Below are positions 22,377-33,776 of a stretch of DNA of 64,000 nt, one piece after another. How positions within the stretch are numbered: the first letter of the stretch is position 1; each line of letters starts with the position of its first letter. The DNA comes from Solen grandis (Eukaryota; Mollusca; Bivalvia; Adapedonta; Solenidae): contig CM037777.1 in assembly GCA_021229015.1 (NCBI GenBank), positions 29,949,496 through 30,013,495 on the forward strand. Reading direction: 5' to 3'. A model generated the notes under the pieces. That model ran no database searches. It was given only the letters and a program-made list of their open reading frames with translations, and was not told where the DNA came from. Both the position numbers and the translations under genes were made by a program.

Positions 22377-23145
22377 CAGTACAACTCCGCTATATCGCGG
22401 TTCTTGGGGTCCAAGCCCAAATACCGCGATATAGTGGACCACGTAGTAGGTTTGAGAATGCTATATGTGTCTTTGTGATAGTCGTAAATTCTTGAGAAAC
22501 CCTAATATAAAGCAATAAACATTATTTTATTTATAGACTTATTTACTTATTTTAAATAATTCCATAATCATTGATTCTTTTTTTTTTTTTTTTGCACTGT
22601 AATTGCCGATGATTCAGATTCAGAGAGCAGTGTGTACGGTATGGTGATGTGAAGCGGTTACGAAACTCTTCAGCATATCTCATTATAATAAATTATACGC
22701 CGTTCATTGTTTGTCAAAACAATGTCGGTGTGAAAATTGCCATTCCACTACAATTCATCGCTATTTCAAATTAAGCTGAGGTGAACTTATTATGATGTAT
22801 CGATATGAGGAGCCCTGTTAATGTTTAAATGAAACAAATTACCAGGTAACGCTGATCTAATTATCATTTATTGTTTACTTCCGGTGAAAAAGATTGGCTT
22901 TTTCCCCCAAACACAATAGCTTACCACCTGGGGTGTTTAATTGTTATCACTTCCGCGTGTCAGTGCACTAGCATGTTAAATACTGACCGCGAAACTCTTT
23001 TAAATACACATATATAAAGAAGGATATAGATTAGTTTTGCGGTAAGCCTATGCAAATAACGCGATATATTTTTTGGGTCCATAGATCAACCGCGATATAT
23101 TGGTCAACGCGAAATAGCAGTCCGCAATATAGCGGAGCTGTACTG
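22377..23145. mobile_element. TA-flanked TIR element, CAGTACAACTCCG family
   Basis: CAGTACAACTCCGCTATATC at the left and GCGGAGCTGTACTG at the right are inverted repeats, with TA on both sides (22,375-22,376; 23,146-23,147). CGCGATATA motifs recur inside both ends. No transposase. The interior 22,610-22,890 is the reverse complement of part of the element at 2586-3824. Confidence 0.8.
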
Positions 23146-23306
23146 TATATAGTTTTTTTTCCCATTTAACTTTTATCATGTGGTGAATTTGTGTTTTCAC
23201 GGACAAGGAGAGATTGGTAATTTGACTAAATCCGTATGCCTCTATTCCCAAAGGCAGTATGTTAATCTTTTATTGTAGAGGTCCTGTTTTAATAGCATAA
23301 ATACGT

Positions 23307-23444
23307 TACCTGTTATTACTTCAGGTATGTGTCTATTTGTGCACAGCTTCCAAAACAGAGTCCGCAAAATAAACCATTCCCTAAACCCCCTAGTTACCGG
23401 AAGTGTAACCCCCGTTCTCCAATTGTGTTTTGGAAGCCATCGAG
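23307..23444 (+). repeat. Left inverted terminal repeat of the DIRS element
   Basis: TTACCTGTTATTACTTCAGG through GGAAGCCATCGAG, nearly identical in inverted orientation to 28,131-28,257; the longest shared block covers the stretch from TGTGCACAGCTTCC to CGTTCTCCAATTG. Confidence 0.95.
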
Positions 23445-24895
23445 TTTCAGTGGGTAACCTTGTGTGTCCCTTTCTTGATAGCTTCTGTGCGCTACAGCTC
23501 TCCTTTTCTTACTTTTTCTAGGAGGGATCGGGTTTCTCTTCCACCAGAGACCCTTGATCACAGACTGTTCCTTCAGTCTCCTCCCTCCTCGGGTCCACAG
23601 GGCGCTTCTTCCGCACAGCCCCCTATGTGGCCCTTTTTCCCTCCATTTCCCTTCATGGGCTTTCCTCCTCAGGATGCTCCCCCATCTCGCCCTGAGGCTG
23701 GGTCTCCTCCCTCTACTCGCAATCCCCCTATTAGTGGGACTGCTCCGAGCGGACAATTGGAGGATGAAATCTCACTTCATGCTCCGGAGGAGGACTCCTT
23801 ATTTGCTGAGGATGTGCCTCTTTCGTCCACCTCGCGCCGATCCAGCGCTCATTCCGAACCTCGTACTGACAATCCTCTCTCTGACGAGGACGAGGAATCA
23901 GACGACAGTCGGTTTTCCATGGACAGGGCTGTTCAGGAGGTCTTTGCTACCTTACCTGCATCAGTATGCAAACCGGCCCCTCCTCCTCCCGGAAGAGGTG
24001 CGAAGGTTACCTTGACCTCGTCGGTAAGCCTAAGGAATCCAAATCAGTCGAACCGGAGTTGCTCCCTTTCTCTCCGGTCGTCCGTTCGGCTCTGGAGGAT
24101 TTCGAATCTTCATCCTCCTCTAAGCCAGGACCGGGCTGGTTTATTCCAACTTCAGACCTTCGGCCTTTGGGTTTTAACCCCAAGACCTACAAGTTTCCGG
24201 AGGGTGATTTTTCTATCCACCCCCCGAAACTGGACCTAGATGCGAGTCGGCTCCGGCTCAAGGTCCCCTCCTCTTTAACCGCTTCAGCAGAAGGTCCTGG
24301 ATCGCTGGAGCAACGCTCCCGCTTTCTTTCCGGCATCTCGTCGCATACTGACTCCTTCGTGGCCGCTCTTTCGGTCAAGCTACAACAAAAGGATGCCTTA
24401 TCTGCTTCCGTCAGGCTTCTTTTAGAGGCCTTAGCAGCGACGGCAAAACATTCGATTTTGCTATCTCTCTCTCTCTCTTCCGAGATGACTCGCTGCAGGC
24501 GGATGCCATCCTGGACGGCCCCAACAAGCTACTTCTCTCTTCTTCTCGAGAAAAGCTTAGGTCTGCCCCTCTTTCTTCATCGTCCCTCTTTGGGGGCCGA
24601 ATCAAGGAAGTAGCGGATGCCTCCAGGGAGGAGCAAATGCACGGCGCGGTGGCCTTCCAGCCCCGCACGCCTACTTCGGCTCCCCCTAAATTCCGGATAC
24701 CGAAGAAACCTTCGGCTTCTACCGGTAAATCCCCGAAGGACTCGGAAAAGGGCAAGCCTCAATCTCCTTTCAGAGGCAATCCCTCTTCCAGGGGCGCTCG
24801 CCAATCTGGTCCGCAGCGACCACGATTTCCTCCTTCATCGCCCCCCACCCCTTCTTCTACCTCTACCAGTCAAAGGGGTAGGAGTAAGCCCTAGG
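23445..24895 (+). pseudogene. DIRS gag-like ORF, two frameshifts
   Basis: A Pro/Ser-rich start leads to an acidic linker (NPLSDEDEESDDSRFSMDRA) in the frame that runs to about 24,000. The frame then changes to KPKESKSVEPELLPFSPVV, KTYKFPEGDFSIHPPKLD and FVAALSVKLQQKDALSASVR. After about 24,440 it changes again to SREKLRSAPLSSSSLFGGR and a basic, Pro/Ser-rich tail ending at a stop at 24,892-24,894. This sequence order is that of the putative capsid/gag of DIRS elements. Confidence 0.75.
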
Positions 24896-24899
24896 GGTA

Positions 24900-25708
24900 C
24901 GTCCTTTCTTCCGCTTCCTCTTCCAGACGTTCGATTAGGAGGAAGAGTGTCTCTGCCCCTTCCAGTAGGCGGCAGACTCACTCATTTCATTCATCATTGG
25001 GAGACAATCACCGACGACCAATGGGTCCTGTCTATCGTGAGACACGGGTATCGGGTTCCGTTCAGTCGTCCCCCCCCACTATCACGCTCTCCCATTCATC
25101 TCTCCTCCAATCATTCTCGTCTGGGACTCGCCATTTCAGATCTTCTGGAAAAAGGAGCGGTAGAAAGGGTCTCGATTCCAACCTCTCCGGGGTTTTACAG
25201 CCGTCTCTTTCTGGTTCCCAAGAAGGACGGCGGGTTTCGACCGGTCATAGACCTGTCTCATCTAAACTCCTTCATTCCGAAGGAACACTTCAAAATGGAA
25301 ACAACTTCGTCGATCAGGGCAGCCGTCCTCCCCGGTCACTGGGCTGTTTCCCTGGATTTATCGGATGCCTACTTCCATGTATCTATCCATCCTCATTCCA
25401 GGAAATACCTTCGTTTTACGGATGGCCAAACTGTCTACCAGTTCAAGGCCCTTCCGTTCGGCCTGTCTTCGGCCCCCAGAATCTTCACCAAAATAGTTTC
25501 GGTTCTGGTCGCCAGGGTTCATTTTCGCGGCTCACGCCTTCTGGCGTATTTCGACGACTGGCTTCTTCTTCACATGGACCCAGTCGCCCTTCTCGACGAA
25601 CTTCGATGGGTGACAGACCTAGCTCTCCGGCTAGGCTTCATCCTCAACTCCGAGAAATCGGAGTTGATCCCATCCCAGAACTTTACGTTGTCGGGATGCA
25701 GTTTCTGA
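24900..25708 (+). pseudogene. DIRS reverse transcriptase
   Basis: Open frame with HFIHHWETITDDQWVLSIV, GAVERVSIPTSPGFYSRLFL, VPKKDGGFRPVIDLSHLN, WAVSLDLSDAYFHVSIHP, LPFGLSSAPRIFTKIV and LLAYFDDWLLL. The catalytic aspartates are D in LDLSDAY and the FDD at 25,550-25,558. The YFDDW variant with trailing W is usual for DIRS RTs. The frame ends at a stop near 25,706 and resumes shifted for RNase H. Confidence 0.92.
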
Positions 25709-26890
25709 CCGATCTAAACAGGATCAGAATTCCGGAACCCAGAATTATGTCTCTTCTAACTCTGGTTCGGGGGTTTTTCGCGTCGTCAATCGATCTCAGC
25801 CCGCGAATTCCTATCGCTTCTCGGAGTACTCAATGCAGCAGCGGATCTCGTTCCGCTGGGCCGCCTTCGCATGCGACCTCTTCAATTTATCCTTCTCTCG
25901 ATCTGGCGTCCCAGTCGAGACCATTTACAGACCATTCTTCCGGTTTCTCCCGGAATTGGTTCATCATCTCAGTTGGTGGAATTCCCCCTCGTTTTCTCCG
26001 AGAGGGTGTTCCTCTTTCTCCCTCCTCAACCGAACTGTTCCTCTTCTCGATGCCAGTCTGTCAGGCTGGGTGCTCATCTGGAACCTCTGGTCTCACGACC
26101 TCGGATCTTTGGTCCCCTCAGGACAGTTCTCTTCATATCAACAACCTCGAACTCAAAGCGGTTCTACTAGCCTTACGACAGTTTTCTCCTCTCATTCGAG
26201 GCAAATCTGTTCTAGTATCTACAGACAACACGACTGTTGTCTCTTACATCCGCAGACAAGGGGGGACGCACTCGCCTTCTCTGTGCATGGAAGCATGGCA
26301 CCTTCTTCATTGGTGTCAGGTGTCTTCGGTACTCATTCAAGTCAGACATCTTCCGGGTCGTCTAAATGTTCTAGCGGACCAACTGTCCCGCAGACATTTC
26401 TCTTCTCCCCTCGGAATGGAATTACTCCCTCGGATCGCGACAACTCTATTTGCGATTTTCGGGTCTCCGTCTGTCGATCTATTCGCTACCCAGGCTGAAC
26501 AACCAGTTCCGCTGTTTGTGTCACCGGTAATCGGATCACCGGGCTTGGGCGATAGATGCTCTGTCTGTAAACTGGGATCATCTATTTGCTTATGCGTTTC
26601 CACCGTTTTCTCTGATTCCCTTAGTTTTCTAAGGAAAATCCTGCGATCTCCAGTGCCGGATCCTCCTTGTAGCTCCACTTTGGCCAACGAGATCTTGGTT
26701 CGTGGATCTTCTGGATCTTCTGATAGACGATCCTGTAGAACTTCCCCAGGTTCCGGACCTTCTGTCGCAAGGTCGGAACAGGGTCCTTCACGACAATCCT
26801 TGCGCTCTTCGTCTTCATGCTTGGATGTTATCCAACAGCGAGTTAGACAGAAGAAATTTTCGGCAACAGTTGCCTCTAATAATCTCTAAA
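25709..26890 (+). pseudogene. DIRS RNase H domain and linker
   Basis: The RNase H core reads LHINNLELKAVLLALRQF, SVLVSTDNTTVVSYIRRQGG and VRHLPGRLNVLADQLSRRH. The conserved acidic residues are E in NLELKA, D in STDN and D in LADQLS, and RRQGGTHS is a DIRS signature. Upstream and downstream parts of this frame are Ser/Pro-rich and partly out of frame, with alternatives such as SLSGWVLIWNLWS in other frames. Several indels are therefore likely. Confidence 0.85.
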
Positions 26891-27882
26891 GCCAGGAGAC
26901 AATCTACTCGATCTGTCTACCAGGCAAAGTGGAAGGTCTTCCGTGATTGGTGTATCGCACGGCAGATTAATCCGGTCAAAGCTCCTGTCAGAGAAAATCG
27001 CTAACTTTCTAGTTTTTCTTTTTAACGAGAAAAAACTTGCGGTCAGTTCTATCAAGGGTTATAGGTCTATGTTATCGAACACTCTTAAGTTTCACAGATC
27101 CTCTTCCCTTGTTCGGATCCTTATCTTTCGGAAATTATTCGTTCGTTTGAACTGTCTAGGCCAGTTTCTCGTTCGTTAACTCCAAAGTGGGATCTTTCTT
27201 GTGTTTTACTGGCTCTTACTAAGGCACCTTTTGAACCTCTTTCTGAGGCTTCTCTCCTGCATGTAACATGGAAGACGGTCTTTCTCATAGCAATGGCGTC
27301 TTCTAAACGTCGTTGCGAAATTCATGCCTTTTCTACTGAGGAAGGCTATTTACGCTTTAAACAATCTGATGGCTCTGTATCTTTGAGCTTTCAACCTGGT
27401 TTCCTTGCGAAAACCCAGCTCCCTTCGGTTCTGTCCCCCTCCGGTGGTTATTCCGAGCCTTGCTAAGTCTTGCGCTAGGGGAGATCCTGATCGTCTTCTT
27501 TGTCCGGTTAGAGCCTTGAAGTTTTACCTCCAGAAGGTTAAAATCTTTACGGGTCGTCGTCTTCGACTTTTCCTCCCAATAAAAGGGGGGGGGCGAAGTT
27601 TCGGCAGCATCAATATCTCGTTGGGTAGCCTCAACTATCAAGTTTGCTTATTCGGATCTTTCGGACAGGGATCTATCCTTTTTAAGAATTAGACCACATG
27701 AGCTCCGTGCTTTGTCTGCTTCTTGGGCTTTCTTGAATAAATCTCCCATGATGATATTCTCAAAGCGGCCTCTTGGAAGTCTTCTACTACGTTTTCTTCC
27801 TTTTATCTCCGCTCACTGGCTAACCAATCACAAAACCTTGTGGATTTGGGTCCACTTGTAGTGGCTCAGACGATAGTTTAAT
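26850..27882 (+). pseudogene. DIRS tyrosine recombinase, heavily frameshifted
   Basis: Pieces in three frames: the N-terminal core-binding region STRSVYQAKWKVFRDWCIAR, then EKIANFLVFLFNEKKLAVSS and IKGYRSMLSNTLKFH, then SSKRRCEIHAFSTEEGYLRF, CPVRALKFYLQKV and RWVASTIKFAYSDLSD. The catalytic C-terminus reads IRPHELRALSASWAFL with the His-x-x-Arg box at about 27,697, and the presumed nucleophile Tyr lies in FYLRSLA at about 27,803. YRs replace the DDE integrase in this retrotransposon order. Confidence 0.8.
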
Positions 27883-27986
27883 CATCATGTCCTGACGCCT
27901 CGGTGGCTTTGGTCGTTTCCTACTTCGGGTGTCGCTGCAATCAAGGTTCTTTGTTAGCAACCTCCCGCCTTAGCGACGAAGTCATA

Positions 27987-28080
27987 CCTGAAGTAATAAC
28001 AGGTAACGTATTTATGCTATTAAAATGAAATTTTTTGAAGTAAAATTAATTTTAATTAGTAAATACTTACCTGTTATTAC
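27987..28080 (+). repeat. Internal complementary region of the DIRS element
   Basis: Bases 27,987-28,025 are the reverse complement of the left outer end 23,287-23,325. Bases 28,026-28,080 are the reverse complement of the right outer end 28,245-28,298, with one indel or mismatch. Joined head to tail, they record the junction expected in a DIRS circle. Confidence 0.92.
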
Positions 28081-28130
28081 AGAGTCCCACCTCCCTCCCC
28101 GCTTGCTGGTGGTTGTATCCCTCGATGGCT

Positions 28131-28257
28131 TCATATAACAATTGGAGAACGGGGGTTACACTTCCGGTAACTAGGGGGTTTAGGGAATGGTTTATTTTGC
28201 GGACTCTGTTTTGGAAGCTGTGCACAAATAGACACATACCTGAAGTAATAACAGGTA
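28131..28257 (-). repeat. Right inverted terminal repeat of the DIRS element
   Basis: Inverted partner of 23,307-23,444. It contains CAATTGGAGAACGGGGGTTA and ends TACCTGAAGTAATAACAGGT. Confidence 0.95.
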
Positions 28258-28298
28258 AGTATTTACTAATTAAAATTAATTTTACTTAAAAAATTTCA

Positions 28299-29310
28299 TT
28301 TTTTTTTGTTTTTTCTTCTTCTTTTTTTGCTGAAAAAAAAAGCATCAGAAAAGACAGTGGTTGGATACAAGTGAGTCTGGGTGCGATACCCTAGCTCATT
28401 TTGCGAAAGAACATATTGGTTATTTTACGTGTCAGGGGAATAGCACAAACCGATACACGTGAGAAAAGTTCCTGCTTAGAACCAGTACTGAGTTTCTCCG
28501 AGTTCCCATAGCAACCCCAATTTGCCGAGTGCAAGACAAGGGCAAATCTAGTACAAATTTTTAACGTCTTGAGGCTACACCGGAGAAATGTACCCCGGTT
28601 GGGTTTCAAATCCAAGACCTCCTGATATTATATTGCTTATTCAAACCAAAAGAGAGGGAGAGAAGAAAACAAAATATGTTCTGTGCGAATTATGACATTT
28701 GCATATGTGGAGAAAGAGAGAGAGAAAAGGGGGGGGTAAATAAAGTAGGAAATAAAAAAAATACCATTAGAACTATAATGTAGGTATATGCGTAAGTTAC
28801 GATCATCTCTTTCAATGTTTTTAAATAAGAGCACGCGAGCGAACCACTGCAGAGGAAAAAGGTCCCGGAAAATAAGTTATTCAAAGGAAGCAACATCTTG
28901 GATGAAATTGGAGTTTGATTATGCATAACTAAGGTCACTTGCTAATCATGAAAATTTTGATCAAACACATCAAATAAACTTATAGGTATGTATGTAGCCC
29001 AGCGTTTACTTCAATACCGATTTAATGCTTTCGAATACATATTTTTCATACGTGCATTAAATTGCTTAACAACGCACGGCGTCTGCTGCAGAAAGTCACG
29101 TAGGCCACTACACATGTATATACCGGTAACATAAAAAGTTAAAAATGTTATTTTAACTAAACAAATAATAAGATTATAACTACATAATATAATTTATGAT
29201 AAAAATAATACATATACGCAAAATGTTGAATTTAGAGACACGAAGAATAATTATTTTTCTATAAAAAAAAAAAAAAAAAATAAATAAAGGGTGTTCCCGA
29301 AACATAGACT
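28299..29310. other. Interior of the 10-kb element, no gene seen
   Basis: No coding evidence. GGTCCCGG(A)AAATA at 28,860 matches the interior of the elements near 3000. There is a poly-A run at about 29,262-29,280. Confidence 0.4.
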
Positions 29311-29979
29311 GCCAAAAATCTTAGAGTGATTCGATACGATATACGTTATGCGATATACGATTTACGATTTACCATTGCTTTACGATACGATGCGATAAGA
29401 TCCTGTTCATTATGTGTAATACGATTGAATGCGATAGGATACGATTCGATACGTTACGATGCGATTGAGTATACGATACGATGCGATATGAACGATATAA
29501 CGCTATTTTTTGACAACTGATACGATAGCACTACTGTACTTTGAGTTTTTTTGTCAATCCCATTAGACCTCAAATCACTGAGACTGTATGTTGATGTTTG
29601 GTACATTAAAAACATAAAAATATTTATTAACTTCTGTCCTATTGCAAAGAGTATGTTGATCTTGATATTTGTTTGCAGCTTTTTTGGTTGAACAGATGTT
29701 ATCCAGAACTCGGCAAATGTGGGTTTTTCCCATCTAACCCAGGGGGTACAAACAAACTTTTACGGTTAAAGCTTCACGGTGCACTACCGTTCACAATAGA
29801 ATAAGACAACACCACAAAGTTGTAACTGTAAAAGTTTGTTTGCACCCCCAGATTAGAAGGGAAATTCCCAAATTATTCTTAATTCGAGAGTAAGTCTATT
29901 CAATATAAATTTTCATGGAACAGTTATAGCCATTTTAAAGAAAGGGCAAGTGTCATATTAAATTGGTCTTGATATTTTT

Positions 29980-30530
29980 AGCTCACCTGAGCACAACGTG
30001 CTCATGGTGAGCTTTTGTGATCGCCTTTTGTCCGTCGTCCATGCGTGCGTGCGTCCGTCGTCAACAATTTCTTTAAACAACATCTCCTTCTAAACTACTC
30101 ACTGGATTTTGATAAAACTTCACAGAAATGTTCATTATGGGACCCTTTACCAGCGTTGTTAAAATTCTTTGATTGGTCAAAAATCTAGGTCACAGGAGCT
30201 AAAAATAGATTTTAAAAATGAAAATTTTAAAAAATCTTCTTCTCCGAAACCACAAGGCCTAGCCTTTTGATTTTTGGTATGTAACATGATCTTATGACTC
30301 TCTACCAAGATTTTTCAAATTATGACCCTGGGGTCAAAATTGGCCCTGCCCCAGGGGTCACTTGATTACCAATCAAAATTATATTCAAATTAATGTGTGC
30401 TGTTCAGAAGACATTGTAGTAATCTCCCCTTCACAGTTTGACAGGTATGGTGTGAAGAGGTGAGAATATGTGATAAAACTAACACTAAGAGTCCCAACTT
30501 TACTTTGGATAAGGGATTATGTTTAAAACC
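29980..30530 (+). repeat. Hairpin/(GTCC)n-headed repeat element
   Basis: AGCTCACCTGAGCACAACGT starts a hairpin (GAGCAC..GTGCTC), then TCCGTCGTCCATGCGTGCGT. The body has landmarks AACAACATCTCCTTC and GGTCACAGGAGCTAAAAATA, shared with the element at 57,710. Confidence 0.75.
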
Positions 30531-30531
30531 C

Positions 30532-30738
30532 TTTCCCTCATAGAGGACACCATGAAAAGACCTATGCGAACAGCAAAAACCAGATCAGTTTTATGCTGTT
30601 CGCTGCTCCTCAGTGGTCTGGAAATGAGGATTTTGTAATTAAATTTGGTAAGGTTTTAACTTTGGTTTTCTGCAGATCAGGCTTTATGTGATACCTATTG
30701 AGGGCATCAAAATGAGTCTATATGAGGGAAAGGGTTAA
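30532..30738. repeat. Short TIR element, TTAACCCTTTCCCTC family
   Basis: AACCCTTTCCCTCATAGAGG at the left and TATGAGGGAAAGGGTTAA at the right are inverted. The interior (ACCATGAAAAGACCTATGCG) is shared with copies at 1334 and 50,861. Confidence 0.75.
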
Positions 30739-30890
30739 ATAAACCAAACGAATAAAGGTTATATTCATATCAACTTATAAAGGAAAAATCGGGACAGAAG
30801 GTTAGGTTTCGGATAAGGGGTAGGCTTCTGATAACGCATATTTGGATAATATAGTGTATATTTGACCACTGGTACCCTGCTTTATTTCAG

Positions 30891-30942
30891 CCCCAACTCG
30901 AGGGGAAGAGGAGCACCATCAGCCCGGGGAGCACCTGCCAGG
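30891..30942 (+). CDS. Second RG/Ala/Pro-rich exon
   Basis: Between acceptor TTTATTTCAG and donor AGG|GTATGT. One frame reads NSRGRGAPSARGAPAR, strikingly like the repeats of the exon at 18,086-18,262. The phases of the two exons do not match (the first ends in phase 1, this frame needs phase 2), so there is an indel, a missed exon or a different donor. Alone it would be weak; the repeated GRGAP/ARGAP motif supports it. Confidence 0.4.
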
Positions 30943-31818
30943 GTATGTAATTGCTGTAAACTATTAAGAGTGTATGTGACAGTTTGCTACATTTTCTGTA
31001 TAGACAAAGAAGGAAAATTTTAACTGTTTTTTAAACTTTACATGATTATAGAGAATCATAAAAGAAATGATTTATGAAAAAAAATGGGGTCACCGTCCTA
31101 CTTTTTGAGTTATCTGCCCTGTTATTGTAATGTTATTTATGTTTATGTATGCAGTGGCTTTCATTCCTATATATTGTTATGGATTTTTTAAAACAATTAT
31201 ATTTCCTAATGGATTTATATAATTAAAACAAGAAATCTTCAAAAAGATATTCAGTGTGGCTGAATTGTCAAATGTAACATGTAAAACAGATTTAAACTAT
31301 TATAAATCGGAAACTATAGCAAAAACGTTTATAAATACCAAGATTATGGAAGGTATTTTGAAGACTATATAACAAAACGGATTTAATTTACAAAAAAAAA
31401 AAAAGAAGCTAATTTACCAATTTAAAATGTAAATACAATCATATAGATTTTGCCGATCGCCGATCTGGCTTCCTAGGGGTGGGGTAAAGTTTGGAAACAC
31501 TAAGAAAAAACTGATTCTCATGTATTGTGCACACCATTTCTCAGAAATCGAAATTGAAGTCATAGAAATGCACACAATACACATGTGTTTACGGTATATA
31601 CAACCTGAAACTCCCATTTTAAGTTGGAATATCCTAAATATCTTGAAAATAAATTATATATAGCCAATGATAGCTTTGCATTTATTCTGGCTTCATTTGC
31701 TTACCAAAATTTGATTGGTTTGAATAAGTAGGTCAAAATCGATTTTATAAGCTACGCCGAAAAAAAAATCTCCCGATGAAGACCCTACATTTTCATTGGT
31801 TTGCATAAACTATTTTAG

Positions 31819-31918
31819 NNNNNNNNNNNNNNNNNNNNNNNNNNNNNNNNNNNNNNNNNNNNNNNNNNNNNNNNNNNNNNNNNNNNNNNNNNNNNNNNNN
31901 NNNNNNNNNNNNNNNNNN
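31819..31918. other. Assembly gap (100 N)
   Basis: A run of exactly 100 N. Confidence 1.
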
Positions 31919-33776
31919 TATAACTGTGTCATTAATTAATGGATAGATGTAATAAACAATTTATCTAAAGAAAATTGGGAGACTAAACTTACCTGATTTG
32001 AAAATCAGTAAATAATCGGCTTGTTCTAGAACATAGATATATAGTGGATACTTTGAAGTTTTTCTCATGTCACCTGTATACCTTTGTAAATTCAACACTT
32101 CCCTCTGTATTATCAAAATATAAAACTTAAGTTTTAAAGAGTTTGGACCAAAGATATTGTGCCATATAATGACAATGTGGTTCCTAGTCAAAATTCAACC
32201 AACTTAAGTAAGTAAAGTAATACTTAAATACTAAAAAGCATTTTTCATCCAATTTGTTTCCTTGTTAAAAATACCCAAATATACTACTCAAAATTTGCTA
32301 CGTATCAATTATTGTCCATTGCATATGAGAACACTTGAATGAATTAATATAATTGAAAAAGCAACTTATGAAATTTATTGACCAAAATAACCAAATAAAC
32401 CAGCATAAGGTCACCATGGTGTCACATGAAGGTGAAAGTCACAATTCCGTTGGAAAGGGTGATGGTACTGTGTCAGTATAATATTGCAAGTGATTATGAA
32501 TCAATTCTGTGAAGCGATTTTAAAGATAAAACTATTTTTATTTTTTTTTAAAAAAAGGAATATTGACCAGACATAACGCAACGGAACATGACTACAAGCT
32601 CCCCATATAGCCCCACCATCAAAAACTTGCTTTGGGATATACTGTAATTGTCAAAGGCAGATCTATAGAATACACAAGTAAATGAGATTTCACTTTGTGA
32701 GCCTTAGCAAATTTTGAGTATATTTCAGTTCATACCAAATATTGCCTGTCAGGAAGGTAATCATTTATGTTAGCCTGGTCATTTACTTCAATATTTTGTG
32801 AAACAAAAATGGTAAAATCTTTTTTTTATCTTATTTAAGTTTTAAAGTATTATATAGCACTAAGTATTGTTGGTTAAATTTAAACCAGTCCTTACATTAC
32901 CAGTGAGTACCATTTTGACACTGCTGATCTTAGAACAGGGAATTGATTATCACCAATAAAATCTTAAGCAACTGATTGTTGCTGTTGGAAAAATATTTTC
33001 TAAAATGCATTAGCCCGTAAGAAATTCATTTGTCAACAAAGAGAAACAAAACACAACCTCAATCTGTAACTCAATATACCTACCGGTAATATGCCTACAT
33101 ACTAAGTACAAATTCAAAATTCATAACCCTCATAAAAAAGTCTGGGAAAACTATCATGTTTTCTTAAGGCAAGAGTGTTCCTTGGAACACATGTGTCACC
33201 TGCTAAAGCATGTGTTAGAAATACACTATGCCCCTGTCTGAGCAGGTCAGATGTCAAATAATAGACATCAACTGAAAGCCATTCATGAGTGGAGTAAGTA
33301 TGTTAAATATATAGACTTAACTCTATACAGAAATGGAGAACCAAACAGAGTTCTGTTTCATAATCATTACACTTCTGCTACTCACTATGTACATGTATTT
33401 ATATTTTAAGTTTCAAATCAATACCCTGATTAGTTCAGGAGTTATGTTCTTGACAAAAATTGATATATAAAATAAAGGGAGATAATCGGAAAAATCAGAC
33501 AAGACAGAGTTATGGTTCTTGATTACTGCACTGCTCCTATTTGCTATGATATTGTTTCAAGTTTTATGTCCTTACGGTCGTGTTTATGAGTTTTGCTCCC
33601 CAAAATTTTTTATAAAAAAGTGAAGGTAGATAATTTAAAACCTCAATTTTCAATTTTAGCAATATAACCTTTGTACAAATAAAATTAGAGGGCCATGAGG
33701 TGACCTTTTTCCACATGAAATTAATTTCTGACCATTGGTTTAAGAGGAGAAAATGTCTATTTTTTTTTATAAAAAA

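Larger units (their letters stand above)
23287..28298 (+). mobile_element. DIRS-type retrotransposon, structurally complete, coding-defective
   Basis: A 5.0-kb element with inverted terminal repeats (23,307-23,444 and 28,131-28,257) and an internal complementary region at 27,987-28,080. The first half of that region is the complement of 23,287-23,325 and the second half the complement of 28,245-28,298, which is the diagnostic DIRS-1 layout used for circular intermediates. Inside, in order, are a gag-like ORF, reverse transcriptase, RNase H and a tyrosine recombinase, all plus strand. Its coding part is clearly more GC-rich than its surroundings. Frames shift at least five times, so it is dead. 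Boundaries are defined by the complementarity. Confidence 0.92.
19287..29536. mobile_element. 10.25-kb TIR element with terminal GATACGAT arrays, hosting nested elements
   Basis: The left end reads CAGTGGCACTATCGTATCAG then TTGTCAAAAAAT; the right end is its inverted copy (CTGATACGATAGCACTACTG), with TA on both sides (19,285-19,286; 29,537-29,538). Just inside each end lie about 200 bases of GATACGAT/GCGATATACGAT repeats. Within it are two TA-flanked elements (19,525-20,588; 22,377-23,145) and the DIRS at 23,287-28,298. Subtracting them leaves about 3.4 kb, in which I find no transposase. TA duplication and CAGT ends suggest a Tc1/mariner-related origin (inference). Confidence 0.7.

Noticed and set aside
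23394..24755. Long minus-strand ORFs across the DIRS gag region
   Set aside because: Shadows of GC-rich plus-strand coding sequence; the plus frames carry the DIRS motifs.
31961..32191. Minus-strand ORF ending in a good donor (TCAG|GTAAGT)
   Set aside because: Considered as a further TEX11 exon; the residues (YIYVLEQADYLLIFKS) do not fit the family and the acceptor is unclear.
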